64,000 nt of DNA. It comes from Spironucleus salmonicida. Lineage: Eukaryota; Fornicata; Diplomonadida; Hexamitidae. How positions within the stretch are numbered: position 1 is the stretch's first letter; the number at the start of each line of letters is the position of its first letter. The stretch spans positions 1,356,001 to 1,420,000 of the forward strand of contig CM035319.1 of NCBI GenBank assembly GCA_000497125.2, given 5' to 3'. Below the pieces are notes generated by a model. That model saw nothing but the letters and a program-made list of their open reading frames with translations. It was not told where the DNA came from and searched no databases. Position numbers and translations under genes: made by a program. Below are positions 34,504 through 46,678 of this stretch, piece by piece.

Positions 34504-37500
34504 TCACTCAGTTTCTAGTTTTGGCAGGGTAATTTGCATTTATTACATTTTTAGCCGCTAGCTGATTACTTATCTATTTTAAAGTTTCAATACCACTTCT
34601 TTATACTTCTGAAGATCAGTCACTTGCTCCTTTGCTTTTGCTATTAATTTCTCTTCGCGAAGTTTCGCTTGTTCATAAATCAGCTAGATTTTCTCCTTCG
34701 ATTACTGCATTAATCGGTCAAATTTCTCTTATAATTCATTATATTTGCTCTCATAATTTTCAGTATTTGCTAACTGGTGTGGTACTTAAAGTAGATCTTA
34801 AGAAGATTCTTAAACGATTTTATCATTCTGTTAAACTTAGCTCTCAGAGTCATCAGACACGCTTTATAAAAGTTGTTCAAATGCTTAAATTGACCTGTTC
34901 ATATTGTCTACTTCAGTTTAAATATTGCATGATATATTTGAATTTTCCTATTATAGTGAATCCACCTCTTATTGAAGTGTTTATATTGATATTTTATATT
35001 AATTAGCATTTTCTTCTAGAATAAAAATTTTATTTAGAGAGGATTACGACTACTCGCTCAAAGTATTGCAAGATTATTGTAATTATTAATTTAGCATTTC
35101 TAATTAAGATTTTTCTATTTATGTTTTGGTAACTATCATTTGTTAAATGTTTTAATACTCGTTGATTTGTGATAATAAGCTTTTACAAGTAACACAATCA
35201 AAACGCTATGGTACAGTTTAAATTTCTTAGGTCAATAAAAATGGTGAAGAATCAGATTGAGTATTAGTATCTTAAAATTCAAGTGTATCAGTTTACTAAA
35301 AGAAGTTATTGGAGCAAATATTAAGTTAAGTATAAATACCTTTATCAATGTTACTTAGCTCGGATTAAACAATTTAGTCTATATACTTGCACTCAATTTA
35401 ACATGAAAAAGAATTTTATTAAATTGCTTGCAATTCTTATTCTGTTGTTTAAATCATAATACTAGTTTGGCATGCTAAAGAAGCGTTAATTTATTCGCAT
35501 TACATTATTTGAGAAGTATTTTGACATAAACTTTGAACAGAGACCTCTTAATAATTTTTTTCACACTATTAATCCGCACTATTATACGCTAAATTGTTTA
35601 CATATGATGTTTAATGACTACAAACAGATATTTATGCTTATATTTCAACATTTTTCTACTCTTCAGATGATATTTAACAATATTATGATTGTAAAGACAA
35701 TTTGTATTACTACTCTTTATTTGTAGTTTAATTTTTTTCAGTTTGCATCCCATTAGACTTATCTATTATAGAATGTCCAATTTTCTTTTCTTATTATTGA
35801 TATTAGTTATTAGTGGTTGTTTTTAGGATTGACTATGTTTCTGATAGATCAATTGCACATAACTAAGTTTTATTTATAGCTGAATCTTATATAAATGTTT
35901 TATCTTATTTGTTATGAGGTTAAATAGTTTTCGCCAAATCAATATCTATTGTATCATCTTAATTATTAAAGATTTATTTAAATAGGTCTAATTTTTTTAT
36001 TGTTGGTAATGTATTACTTGTATTTTGTGCTATAGGACTAAAAATTAAATTATTCGATTCAATTTTTCTTATTGGACTTGATAAAAGGCACTAAGTACTC
36101 CGCATTGTAGTCTACAGTTATGGATCTAATTAAGATGCTATTGACTATTTTGTAGTTTAAATATTATTAGATATTTACGATACCTCTTCATTAATATGCA
36201 AGGTTTAATTATCCTAATAATTTAATTAAGTTTTTTGTGTTTCCGCATGCTATATATTACTTTAAATGGTTTGTAGTGACTTATCTTGTATTGATAATTA
36301 TTTAATACATAAAATGCTAACATCCTATAAATTATTAGATATTGAAGTTTGTAAATCCATATTTTTACAAGAAATAAATGCCTGTCCTTAAAAATCACAC
36401 TAATGTGTTACTTCTTATTCAGGTATATAATCAACAATTTAAGATGAAATGTTTGATGTTTAATTGATTTAAGATCGCTGACTTAAATTTATAGAAGATA
36501 TGTCACATTATTCATTAAATGATATTCCGTTATAGATATTAATAACCGATGTATTTACTGCTTAATCTATTAAATTTTCAATATTATCTAACTCAATTTT
36601 AGAAGTTTATATAAAAAGCGATATTTAATCTATCTAAACCCAAGTCTATCTATCTTCTTTCTATATTTTTGTATAAATATCTAATTATTTTTATATTTCA
36701 TTCATTTAAATCGTAACCTCATTAAATCGCTATTTTTCATAAAAGTATTTCTAATCAAAATCTTTTTATAATTCTTCTGAAACTAAAAGTATCTCATCTA
36801 AAGTTTTTAAGTCTTATTATTGTTAAATTTCTTCTTTTTCCAGTTTAAGTTAGGTAATTAATATCTATAAACTTTGTATCTCTTATTCTGTTATATTTTC
36901 TTATGCCCCAAAAGATACTTTATTCGGTGGTTCTGAAAGATTATCTAATGAAAGATAAGATCCTTCGCATAAGGATAGTTTTTATGATGAATTAATTATT
37001 GAATCATTGTTAATACTGAGATTAGATAAATTAGCCATACTTTCTGAAAAAATTCCAATTTAAGATTCTAAATCTTTTATCTTAAGTTTTAACTACTTAT
37101 TTTATGAAATAGCTTTTTCTAATTTTTCAGCTTCTGTATAGAATTCATTAATTTTAGCTTTATTTATTACTTTGGTTGCTCTTGACAGAAATCTCATAGT
37201 ATTAATTGATTCATCAATATGCGTAAAATCTGGTGAAATACAACCAATAATATAAGATAATGCATTACCGCCTAATGAATTCTGTAGGAGTCTCGTAAGT
37301 TTCGAATCTCTATAAGGAATAAATTATTAATTATTAGCTAGTGCGTTAATAACAATACCTAAAGTCAATAAACTTTAATTTATAGCATTAGCTTCTTTAA
37401 GGCGTTAACCTTGTGCGTTTGTTTTAATCTATTTTTCAGAACCTGCTAAATCCACCAGTGTCAATACTGATGATTTATTAATTTTAAAAGTTTTTCTTTT

Positions 37501-38148
37501 CTAATTAGGAATAAGTGGTATATCTGCCTACTCTAAAACTAATCTTATAATGGCATGTGATCTTGATGATGTTTCATTAAGATTAGTATCAGAAGTGGTT
37601 CTTCTTGCTTAACCTTAACTAATTAGAGTTAAACATTGTTCAACAGAGGTTACCTTTGGTTCCTCTACATTTTATAGTACAATATTACCTTAGTCTTCAC
37701 GAATCACTGGTATTTTTTTAGTTGTTGATAATAAATCTACTAAATTTTCATTATATAATTCTATAAATTATATCTTAACTTTAAAAGGTGTATTATTTAC
37801 CTTCTCGAATATATCTTATAAAACAAGTTAAATAATCCCACGATCTTGTTAATTACCAAACATTGTATGAGTTTTACCTGCAGAGGATTATCCATAAGCT
37901 AGAAGGGTACAATTAAGTCCATCATATACTTAAGATGCTATTTACTATAACTATTACTCATACATAAAGCTATTAGCTATAGTTTGATCATATATAGTTT
38001 AAAACTAGAATTGTGACTATTGTTATTAAGTTTGTTATTTAGTTGGTAATAATTAAATAATATTATCATCAATAGTCCATGCATATTCTTTTTCTTATTT
38101 TACAAGTGGTCTTAATCGAAGCAAAACTGTAGTAGTCTATTAGGTCAT
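34504..38148 (-). CDS. Kinesin with N-terminal motor, 1214 aa
   Basis: Microtubule motor. Starts MTQQTTTVLLRLRPL. P-loop GQSSAGKT at 86-93, switch I NETSSRSH at 191-198, switch II DLAGSE at 233-238, then NQSLLTLGIVINAL and IPYRDSKLTRLLQNSLGGNA. After the motor (to about residue 335) comes a coiled-coil region (EAEKLEKAISQNKQLKLK). A very long Gln/Asn/Ser-rich tail of more than 700 residues follows, with scattered Cys (CVTCKS), ending in another coiled coil (EQAKLREEKLIAKAKEQV). A long tail suggests a mitotic or chromosome-associated kinesin, but the subfamily cannot be fixed. Most tail Gln are TAA. Confidence 0.94.
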
Positions 38149-38194
38149 AATGAAAATTTGTATCAAAACTTAGTATTTAAGACATAATAATAAA

Positions 38195-38207
38195 ATATAT
38201 TATATAT
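38195..38207. promoter_or_regulatory. TATA-like block between kinesin and Dbp10
   Basis: ATATATTATATAT in the 81-bp gap between divergent starts at 38148 and 38230. Pattern only. Confidence 0.35.
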
Positions 38208-38229
38208 CCTTTTCTATTTTCATTTCTAA

Positions 38230-40947
38230 ATGGAGTTACTTGAAGAAGACTTTCGTATTGATAACTAGTTCTCTGAGTCAGATAATGAATAAGTATCAAA
38301 AAATCCACTGATAGCTGCTGGATTATCTGAAGATTAGGCTGCTCATGTTAGAAAATTAGGCTTTCATAAGTTGACAGATATTTAAAAATAGTCACTACCA
38401 TTGTTATGTGCTGGATCTTCAGCAATAATAGTATCAAGAACTGGTTCTGGTAAAACATTAGCATACTCTTTGCCGATATTAAAGAAGCTTATTGAGCATA
38501 GAGGCATAGCTGGTATAAGATCTATTATATTAGCACCAACCAGAGAACTAGCACTTTAAATTACTAGAGTTATTCGTTAACTTTCTAGCTATAGTTCTGA
38601 TCCTTTACGAATTGCGTTACTGACAGGTGGAGATTCTTTGGAATAATAATTTGAAGTTTTAGCTAATAATCCTGATATTATTGTTGCAACACCAGGTCGA
38701 CTACTTTTCCATATAGAATAAGTACCTTAGCTCGAAGGTTTGCTTAAAACTGTAGAATATATGGTAATTGATGAAGCAGATTAAATGTTTGAATAATAAC
38801 TTTTACCTTAGGTTCAAGATATTATAGCAAAGCTTAAATAACCATAAACAGTTCTATGCTCAGCAACATTACCAACTTAGTTATCTGATTTTACCAAAGC
38901 TTGTATGAAATCTCCTAAACTTATTTAAGCAGAAAGTGAATCATTACCAGACGAACTTACTTCTGTTCATATTTTATGTGGTAGAGATGACAAATTATCA
39001 TCCTTTTTACATATATTTAGAGAAGTTATGCCCCTTAAATGGCGTGTTCTTATGTTTGTGAGTACTAGATATCATGCTGAATATATACATGAAGTACTAT
39101 CCGGTCTTGGAATTAAATCATCACCTCTTTACGGAACAATGGATCAAGAGTAAAGAAATCTTACACTTGCTGCATTTAAAACACGTCAAACACGTGTATT
39201 GATAGCCACAGACGTAGCAGCAAGAGGTGTAGATATAGAACAATTGGAATGTGTAGTTAATTTTAATTTCCCATTTAATTCTCGTGTGTATCTTCATCGT
39301 GGAGGTCGTGCTGCCAGAGCTGGCAAATTTGGCCTATATTTAAATCTTATTGATTAGGATGAGTTTCCTTATTTACTAGATGCTTTATTGCATGCTTAAC
39401 TACCAATTTAATATGATGGAGAACAAATTTCAGTATGGGAAGACGTTAATAAAAAACTCCTTTCTTGCTCTGTATAATTTGACTTTTAAAAACTTAACTT
39501 CAATGTAGAAGATGGGAAAATGCTAAAATATGAGTTTAAAAAGTATATTGCTAGTTACTTTGAGGAAAACTTATAGTAATTGATCAAGGAAACTGTTGAG
39601 ACTCGCAAAATTGAAAAAACTGAAGCTGAGGTTTATTTAGCCTTACAATTCAAACGCTTATATCAAGATATTGGTAGCATGGTAGCTGGATTAGAATATG
39701 AAGCAATACAAAAGATTCGTTAATATTTAATATTTTGTAAAAATGCATAAGAATTAGGTAATTCTCCATATTAATTCTCATCGTATGTCGGAAAACTATC
39801 AAAATCACTTGGATCCGTTATTGGATCTATTCCTTAGTAATTAGTAGATACCCAAACGTCTAGGCTTTAAAACACTCGTATAAATGAAGATCCACAATTA
39901 ATTCTTCTATAAGGCTCAATCAAAAATTCACTATAATAGTTGAATAAATAGAAACGGTCTGCAACATTCTAATCATTCTAGCGTGCCAAATAGATTAGTG
40001 CTTCATGCGGTTTCCATCCTGTATTCGCGTAATTTTATAAAATTAAGTAAACAACTTTTGGGGAGCAGAAAGCAAGATTAGATATTATATAGAATTTTAA
40101 AATCACCACTGATGAATTACTAAAGAAAGCCAGCGATGGTGATGAATCAGCATCAGTTTAACTGAAAGTTCGTCGTCTCATAGAAAAGAAACGTCGTATT
40201 GATGACGCAACTAAATAATAAATATTTGGCGAAAAGACAACTGAAAGCTAGTGGTGCATGGAAGGTCTAGGTTTAAATACACCACAAATGGTCCGTGAGT
40301 TAGACGAAAAAATAAAGAAAGCGGTAGGTACAGATGACAGGCAACTACTAGTTTAACGTAAAGCTAGTAAATAAGCAATTTAGATAAAGGATATTGCAGC
40401 TGATTTAATTGATGATGAAAATCTAAGACCATCTGGGCCTAAAAAGATATGGGATAGTGTTAAAGGGCGCTGGGTGAGTATTGAAAGTCAAAACAAAGCA
40501 CATAAAGAAAAGGATACATTAAAAATGGATCACAGTGGCTAGTGGCAAAAAGTAGAAAAAGAGAAGTAATTTTATCAGAAATGGGTTAAGAAATCTAAGA
40601 CATAAGTATCAATTGCCGGATCACGTGAAGAAAATACTCATCGTGATAAATTTATTGGCTAGGGTGAGGGGCGTGTATAAAAACGTATTCTAACATAAAA
40701 AGCTACTGCAGGTACTTAACCTAAAGCAGTGGTGACAACTTATTAAGATAAACAACTTTTAGATCGTTAATTAGATGGGAAAGCAGCTAAGAAAAAAACA
40801 GAAACTAAGGCAAGTCGAATGAGTAAGGTGGCATAAAAGATAAAAACATAAGGCAAAGATTATCATAAAGAACTGGATAGAAAGCGGGCAAAAGGTAAAC
40901 GTGTGGAAGATAATAAATGGCGTAATATGATCAAACGGTCAAAGTGA
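38230..40947 (+). CDS. DBP10: DEAD-box RNA helicase Dbp10/DDX54-like, 905 aa
   Basis: RNA helicase of 60S ribosome assembly in the nucleolus. Q motif TDIQKQ with Gln 52 coded by TAA; motif I SRTGSGKT at 69-76; APTRELALQ; VIDEADQMFE; SATLPTQ; LIATDVAARGVDI; HRGGRAARAG, close to the HRxGRxARAG form of DDX54/Dbp10. The C-terminal half is typical of this family: a GPKKIWDSVKGRWV segment like the DBP10 C-terminal domain, then a Lys/Arg-rich tail (KKKTETKASRMSK, ending KWRNMIKRSK). Size close to yeast Dbp10. Complete, with no missing motif seen. Confidence 0.93.
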
Positions 40948-41037
40948 TAACTAATATTTTATTTAAGTAATATTTACAGTTTCTTTATTTATAATAAAGA
41001 AAATACAAATTTTTAGTTGAAGCGAAGTTTCATATCG

Positions 41038-41399
41038 CCTCCAAGCTCCTTCAGGGCTGCGCCTTCCCGAGCGAGCCCCGCCACCCGCGTTGGGAGGTCC
41101 CGGACTGGAATGAGGCGTTCCGGCGCTTCCGACAGGCCGAGACGCCCCGGGACGCTCGGCGCAGGATAACGGGGGCCTTCCACGAGCTAAAGTGCCAGAT
41201 GCGGGTAGCACTGGAGGACCCCGAGTTCGCCTACCTGCGTAGCTTCACGGTGCAGCCGGCGCGGACGCATTCCATCCTACAGGAGCGTACCGACCTCTGC
41301 GCTCGCGAGGTGGAGAGGGTGATCGCGCTGCGAGTGCGCCTGGTGGCGAACTTCCACAACCTGCAGGTGTACGGGCGGCTCGGGGGGAAGGGAAAGTGA
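41038..41399 (+). pseudogene. 5'-truncated copy of the gene at 29420-30094
   Basis: Carries the C-terminal 120 residues (from SKLLQGCAF) to TGA 41397-41399. Upstream of 41038 the frame enters unrelated AT-rich spacer and meets a TGA near 40944 without an ATG. The first ATG in frame is 41199, giving only 66 residues. Two of the three differences from the left copy fall here and both are synonymous. Confidence 0.8.
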
Positions 41400-41408
41400 G
41401 GAAATCTC

Positions 41409-42311
41409 TCAGCTCAGGCCCCATACGGCGAGGACAGCCTTCTCGAACTTGCCCGAGAGGTCGCGCTTGGTGTCTTTCACAACGTCGCCGAAGATCTTGT
41501 AGGCCTCCACCAGCTGCTAGCCGCGGAGCTGGTCGCTGAAGAGCACAGTCTGCCTTATAAGGCGGGCCTCGTCGGTGCCGGCGCCCTTATAGCTGAGGTA
41601 TAGGTTGCGGGCGATAGACTGGCGCTTGTCGAAGAGTGAGTAGTGGGCCGCGAGGAAGGCCTTCTCGGACTTCCCGGAGAACTCGCGCTTGATGACCTCG
41701 GCGACGTCCTTGCGGTACTTGCGCAGGAAGGCGTCGCATGCCTGGTGGTAGACATCTGGCTGGCAGTTGGCGAGAACCTGCATGAAGACCTGCTCGTCAG
41801 TGCCAGCTCCCTTCGCCGCCGCCCAGAGGTCGTCCGCAATCTTCTCTGGATTAGCGGGCGCGTCGTTCTTGGCGTGCAGCCAGGCCCTGATGAGTTTTGC
41901 CCAGTGGCCGATGGAGATATCGCCCTCAATGGTCTTTGTGAGGTCCTTGTTGAAGAGCTTGCGGTACTCCACCTCAACACGCTGCTGGTCCTGGTCGCTC
42001 ATGAGGAATATCATTTCGATGAGCAGCTTCTCGTCGGTGCCGGCGCCCCGCACAGCGTCGTCCAGGTACTGCGCCCACATCTGGTAGCGGCCCTTGAAGA
42101 GCTGCACCATCAGCTTCTCCAGGTGTCCGGACAGCTCCTTCTTGAGCCACTTCTCGAGCGTGTCGCCGTAGAGCCCCGCGAAGGCCTCGGCGATGGCCAG
42201 GCGTTCATCCGCCGTGTGTGAGGCCGCAACATCTATGAGGGTGGCCTCGTCCGTGCCGAGCCCCTTCATAGCCTTGTAGAGCCTCTCTGCTGCAGGTCGG
42301 TAGTCGGCCAT
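41409..42311 (-). CDS. Annexin, second identical copy, 300 aa
   Basis: Same 903-bp gene as 28508-29410, in reverse orientation, ATG 42311-42309 and TGA 41411-41409, with no difference seen. All four GxGTDE calcium loops are kept. The TAG at 41519-41517 is Gln 265. Its upstream 630 bp (to 42941) is also duplicated, so its promoter should be intact and both copies could be expressed. Identity over the whole gene implies a recent duplication or ongoing gene conversion. Confidence 0.95.
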
Positions 42312-43159
42312 TTGATAGTGAAGTGGGTAAATTATTTCACCTCGGGCGGCTTTTATTGCGTATATACGGATATACCAGAATTTGGTCCGGTCCATCACAG
42401 ATGCGTGCCGGCCACGGGCGGGTACTCAGCAGCGGTACGGGCTGCAGTTTTCCCGTGCAGTCTCCGGATCGGAGCGATGTGTGCGGAAGCGGTCCATATA
42501 TTCCCATAGTAAAGGCCCACACGCCGGATTTAGGTGCCTGGTCTGGTGGGGACGCTTCCCACCACCTAGGTGTGAGGCAGCCGGGAGGCCCAATTAAGCT
42601 CTACATGGCATCCTGCTACGCGTCCGAGGGCGCCCTGCCGCATAGCTGCATCGAGCAATAGAGTTGCGAAGGGTCATATCGGCCTCTGTCACGGACCTGC
42701 AGCCTAGCCCGCATACCCAGCATTTATGGTGTAGCAGGAGAATCTGATGCTCTGGTGAAATGGTAATGGTGGCACGGCACGTCACCCTAACCCACGAAGA
42801 TTAGGAAGCCGATGCTTCGGTGCGCTATGGATAGTATTTAATCCACAATAAAGGTAGCTCAGCTGCGCGCTAAAGCGAGGGATGCGGTTACTCGTCCCCA
42901 CGGAGGTAGCATCGCTCACTAAAATGAAACTTAGAGATAAAATCATAAATACTTATTCACGTATAAATTACACTTACAAATATGTCAATAAGTTTTAAGC
43001 AATAATTATATAGGCTAATTAGTTATGAAGTAATTGGATAAATGCTAATTATTAACGTTTTTAATTATTATTACATTTAAAATGTGATTTTTACTTTTAA
43101 GTATATAATAATAAATAAAAGAAGTATTTTGTAAAAGGATTCCGTTTCCATTTTAAAAA
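42312..43159. other. GC-rich non-coding block of right repeat plus AT-rich spacer
   Basis: 42312-42941 is the second copy of the GC-rich block upstream of annexin. 42942-43159 is AT-rich spacer containing a TATATAATAATAAATA stretch at 43102-43117, about 43-58 bp before the next start. A long TGA-free plus frame (42323-43087) runs through it, but its translation is not protein-like and it does not hold together at the left copy. Confidence 0.5.
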
Positions 43160-44530
43160 ATGGTACTTCCAGACTCATTAATTTAAAGAGTCAAGACTTA
43201 ATTAGCACAGTCTGTTCCAGTAGGTGATATAATTAATGAAGCAAGACTATAAGGTCATTAAATATCATCTTCAACGATTTATAAAATTAGATAAACATAT
43301 ACTCCTATTGTAAATAAACCTACTTCATTTGTTGAGATTAAACCATAAAAACTACCATAATAATAGTTGTATTAACCGCCAGTGTAAATACCATAGCGGA
43401 CCGAAATAGTAAGTAAGCTACTAAATCAAGTCCCATTAAATTTTGAATAGAATTAGCCTGAATTAGGGATCGCAGCAGTAATTAATTAAAGAGCAATTGT
43501 TATTAATCTAGTGTCAGGGACTATTATATAGTAAGCTAGGGAATGGTAATTTCTAGGTAGCTCAGTAGAGGCAGAATTTAGTAAATTTGCTGGATATATA
43601 TAATTGAATAGTCCGGCAGTTGTTGTCATTGCATCGCCTTATTTTAATTAACATGAATAAATAGTTATCAATAATGAGTAAATAGATGTAAGAAATGTGA
43701 TAACTAATGTTTAACTGTTTTTAAAACATGATGCAGAAGTCGTAGCCTTAAAATATCAATCATTGTTCAAGAAAAAAATTATTTATTTACACTTCAGCTA
43801 TGATTATGTTAAAGTGTGTGTTAGAGATGATTCTTCCAGCTAAATCATACCAATTGAGCATTTTATTGTGTAAAGACATCTATAAGATAAAAGGCACGAA
43901 TCATTTTGTTAATCACATTAAGATTGTATAAGTTAATTATGTGTTGAAAAAGCGACTCGTTGTGAAGCTGATTTTGAATTTATAGCTAATTATATAGCCT
44001 AAGTTTTGTATGCTCTTTATCTTATGAATCCAACTAGCTTGTTAGTTCTAGGTGGGGAATTATTTTAAAAAAATATTTCTGATGTTAAATTGCGAATCGG
44101 AACGCCTTTAGTGAGATAAACTCCATTAAGTAACATTAATGATTTATAGTCGTCCCCTATTCTTATTGAGAATATCAGAGTCCAATTTGCTAAATATTAT
44201 GCAAATTTCGGACCAACTTTGAATTTGGCAGCAGTTATTTACTAGGCAGATGACGACTCCGTATTAAAAGGGGCGCTGCATTAAGTTCTTAAAGAATAAA
44301 AAGATTCATCTGGATCTACCCCATGTGATTTTATTTAGGCTATAGCAAATATGAGCCCTCAAATGGGATATGGATTATAATAGTATTCGAGCCCTACTAT
44401 ATACAAAAGCTAAACGGGTCTGCTTAGATTTGAAACAGCAAGCGTATTTAATAGAACCCCAGCACTAGACAACTTAGTTAAAAATTATGATGAAGATCGA
44501 TCGGACAACTCGACTCCAAAATTCGGGTGA
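43160..44530 (+). CDS. ROK-like protein with N-terminal HTH-like region, 456 aa
   Basis: The N-terminus (SVPVGDIINEARLQGHQISSSTIYKIRQ) looks like a helix-turn-helix. The body resembles the ROK fold (bacterial NagC/XylR repressors and glucokinases): LLVLGGEL at 294-301 matches the ROK helix-glycine motif, and H234, C250, C256, C261 with VE 262-263 recall the zinc-binding H...CxCGxxGCxE motif in altered form. The bacterial repressors have exactly this HTH-ROK order. Catalytic and sugar-binding residues are not clear, so a kinase role is unlikely. If right, this is a bacterial-type regulator architecture in a eukaryote. Assignment is by eye and needs a profile search. Confidence 0.55.
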
Positions 44531-44586
44531 ATATTCTTTTATTATAATATATTTTTAATGTAATATACCATTCCGCAATTTAAATA

Positions 44587-45723
44587 ATGTTAGATTCCTC
44601 TCGACCTGAGCCATTTGTAGCTCTATGTCCCCATAGATTGCCACTTCCACCTCTATTAGCATCATAGACACCATTAGATGCTGGGAAATCTTCATCTAGA
44701 CCGTTTGGAAGAAAATAATTGTAACCTTTACCTTGTTTAACAGCAGTAGACCCACCTTTATTATAATCAGTGAAGGAAAAGAAAACACTTGTTGATCCCC
44801 ATGATATACTAGCTTAACCAAAACTTAATATGGCAGACTTAATAAACCTAGCCCAGGCATGTTAGCGCTCGCAAAGACCACTTGCTGAAGCTTTAGCGTA
44901 CTGGAATGCTGCAATTGAGCATGAAAATGCGGGTCTTCACGTAATAGCATAATCATTCTTCGAAAAATTCATTGCTCCTTGTAGAAGGGCCTAATATACC
45001 CCTGGGGTTGTTACAGGGCTTTCATCTATTTCAGCATCACTATTTTTATAGGGAAATTATAAAGAGTCCGTTTAAACTTGTGAGCAAGCACTCTAATTAT
45101 TAGATGAGACTACGGAAGTTGTCTAAAAAACATCAGGAGGCTGGCTTACCTCTAACTATTTGGCAGCGTCTTTATTACTTAACATTGGATTATCTTTTCT
45201 TTAACTTTTTGATTATGAAGCTGCAACTTTAGCATTTGCACGTGCACTCTAGCATGCGCTTTAAACTTAGGACAAAAACTGCGAAGGTGCTATTTGTGCT
45301 TCACAAGCTATTTGTAATGCCCTCTCAGGCGATTTTCAAAAGGTAGATTCTTGCCTTGATCGTTATATCGAAATAACATAAATTTAGGAGACAGGATTAG
45401 AGACAACTTTGGGATTAAAATCTCTCAAATTAGTATAATAAAATCAAGTATCGCAAACGTTAAGCGATAGCGTTAGACAGGCAACTTTAAATGCATGTGT
45501 ATGCTTCCTTAGAATTGGGGCGATGGCTCGTGTTCATGGTGATTTTTAACGGGCGCGTCATTTTTGCTAAAGAGCTTACAATGTTGGAATCGTTTATGGA
45601 TTCTAAAAATGTGCAGTTTAAGCTGGGGTTAGTGTCGGGGTGTGTGAAGCTGAAATCGACGATATAGAGGCAGGTTAGAATGGAGATATTAAAGAGATTG
45701 TAGAATTTTGGGAAGTCGAGTGA
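44587..45723 (+). CDS. TPR-like helical repeat protein, 378 aa
   Basis: ATG 44587, TGA 45721-45723. Pro/Leu-rich N-terminal 75 residues, then helix pairs with TPR spacing (AEALAYWNAAIEHENAGLHV; LQGNYKESVQTCEQALQLL; YEAATLAFARALQHALQ; ARVHGDFQRARHFCQRAYNVG). TPR repeats mediate protein-protein contacts. TPR proteins are frequent in flagellar transport and chaperone systems, but the partner is unknown. An alternative start is the internal ATG of MADLINLAQAC, which would drop the unusual Pro-rich part. Confidence 0.75.
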
Positions 45724-45877
45724 AAAATTTATTTTGAAGTTGGAGAGTATTATATGATATATTTCTAATATGAGGTTAGAATTGGTGATATTATACGTAA
45801 TTAAATAAAAACAAATTGGTATACTATAATAATTATCAAATGTATTTTAATAATAAATTATATTACAATACCTATGA

Positions 45878-46615
45878 TCATTCAGGCGTTTTATACATTA
45901 TCATACAAAGGTCTTTTATAAACCATGAATCTGGTCTAAACCCAAATTTAGAGTAATATTCTTATAAATGTGCATATGACCAGACAGACAATTTTGTGTG
46001 TTTATATAGTGGGATTACATAGTTCATCATAAAAGTGCAAAGTCCTAGATTTCTAAATGAGGCAATAATAAAAATTTTACCAAGTAGCACACAATCTTAT
46101 GTTGTTTCTAACCGACAACCTCCAATAATTTAGTTATTTAAAAGCAATTTATACATAATGGCATCGTTATTAATTTTGTCATATACAGATTCAGACATCT
46201 ATTTAAGTTCGTCAACATAGATTTACTTTCTTAAATTGTTATAAATAATAAAACTATCGTCATATACCGAAATAAGTTATACGTTTATTTAAAGAGAAAA
46301 CTATTCGTTGATTCTGATAAAATTAGATTTTATCAACTCTGCTTAATAATTACGATCATCTGAAATAAAATGCAATGTTTCATGCGTCTTCAATTTTATT
46401 TTTTATATAAAAAGTAATGTTTCTATTAGCGACTCAGATTAGTGTGATTAAAGTATACTAATATGAAAAATATTTTATTTTTATTGTAATTGTATAATGA
46501 TAACAAATTCATTATCTTATCGTATAATAAAATATTAAGCATCCCGCACAACGTTTATTGTTTATTATAAAGTCTACATTATTTCTTCATCTTGGGTAGA
46601 GACTTCCAAGATCAT
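45878..46615 (-). CDS. GNAT-family acetyltransferase, 245 aa
   Basis: Acetyl-CoA dependent N-acetyltransferase. The C-terminal 110 residues show the fold: IIGGCRLETTQDCVLLGKI (beta 2-4), a helix start FRNLGLCTFMM where the acetyl-CoA loop would be (weak Q/RxxGxG/A), and YYSKFGFRPDS, the classic GNAT C-terminal motif. The N-terminal 130 residues have no clear match. The substrate is unknown. ATG 46615-46613, TGA 45880-45878. Confidence 0.75.
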
Positions 46616-46645
46616 GATAGATATCATATATTATCATCATAAAAT

Positions 46646-46656
46646 AATAATATATA
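46646..46656. promoter_or_regulatory. TATA-like block between divergent genes
   Basis: AATAATATATA in the 63-bp gap between starts 46615 (minus) and 46679 (plus). Pattern only. Confidence 0.35.
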
Positions 46657-46678
46657 CTTCCTTTCCTTCCATTATCTC

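Larger units (their letters stand above)
41038..42941 (-). repeat. Inverted repeat, right copy (1,904 bp)
   Basis: Reverse complement of 27878-29781 with three differences seen. It sits between Dbp10 and the ROK-like gene. Just inside its left edge AAGTTTCAT occurs at 41025-41033, and the inverse ATGAAACTT occurs at 42924-42932 near its right edge, a small inverted match that may reflect how the copy was joined. Its left edge cuts the gene that is intact at the left copy, so this is the derived copy. Confidence 0.97.

Noticed and set aside
42323-43087. Long TGA-free plus frame through the GC-rich block of the right repeat
   Set aside because: The peptide has no domain-like pattern. At the left copy the same frame leaves the repeat into AT-rich spacer and antisense to the cyclase gene without a stop, so it is chance openness.
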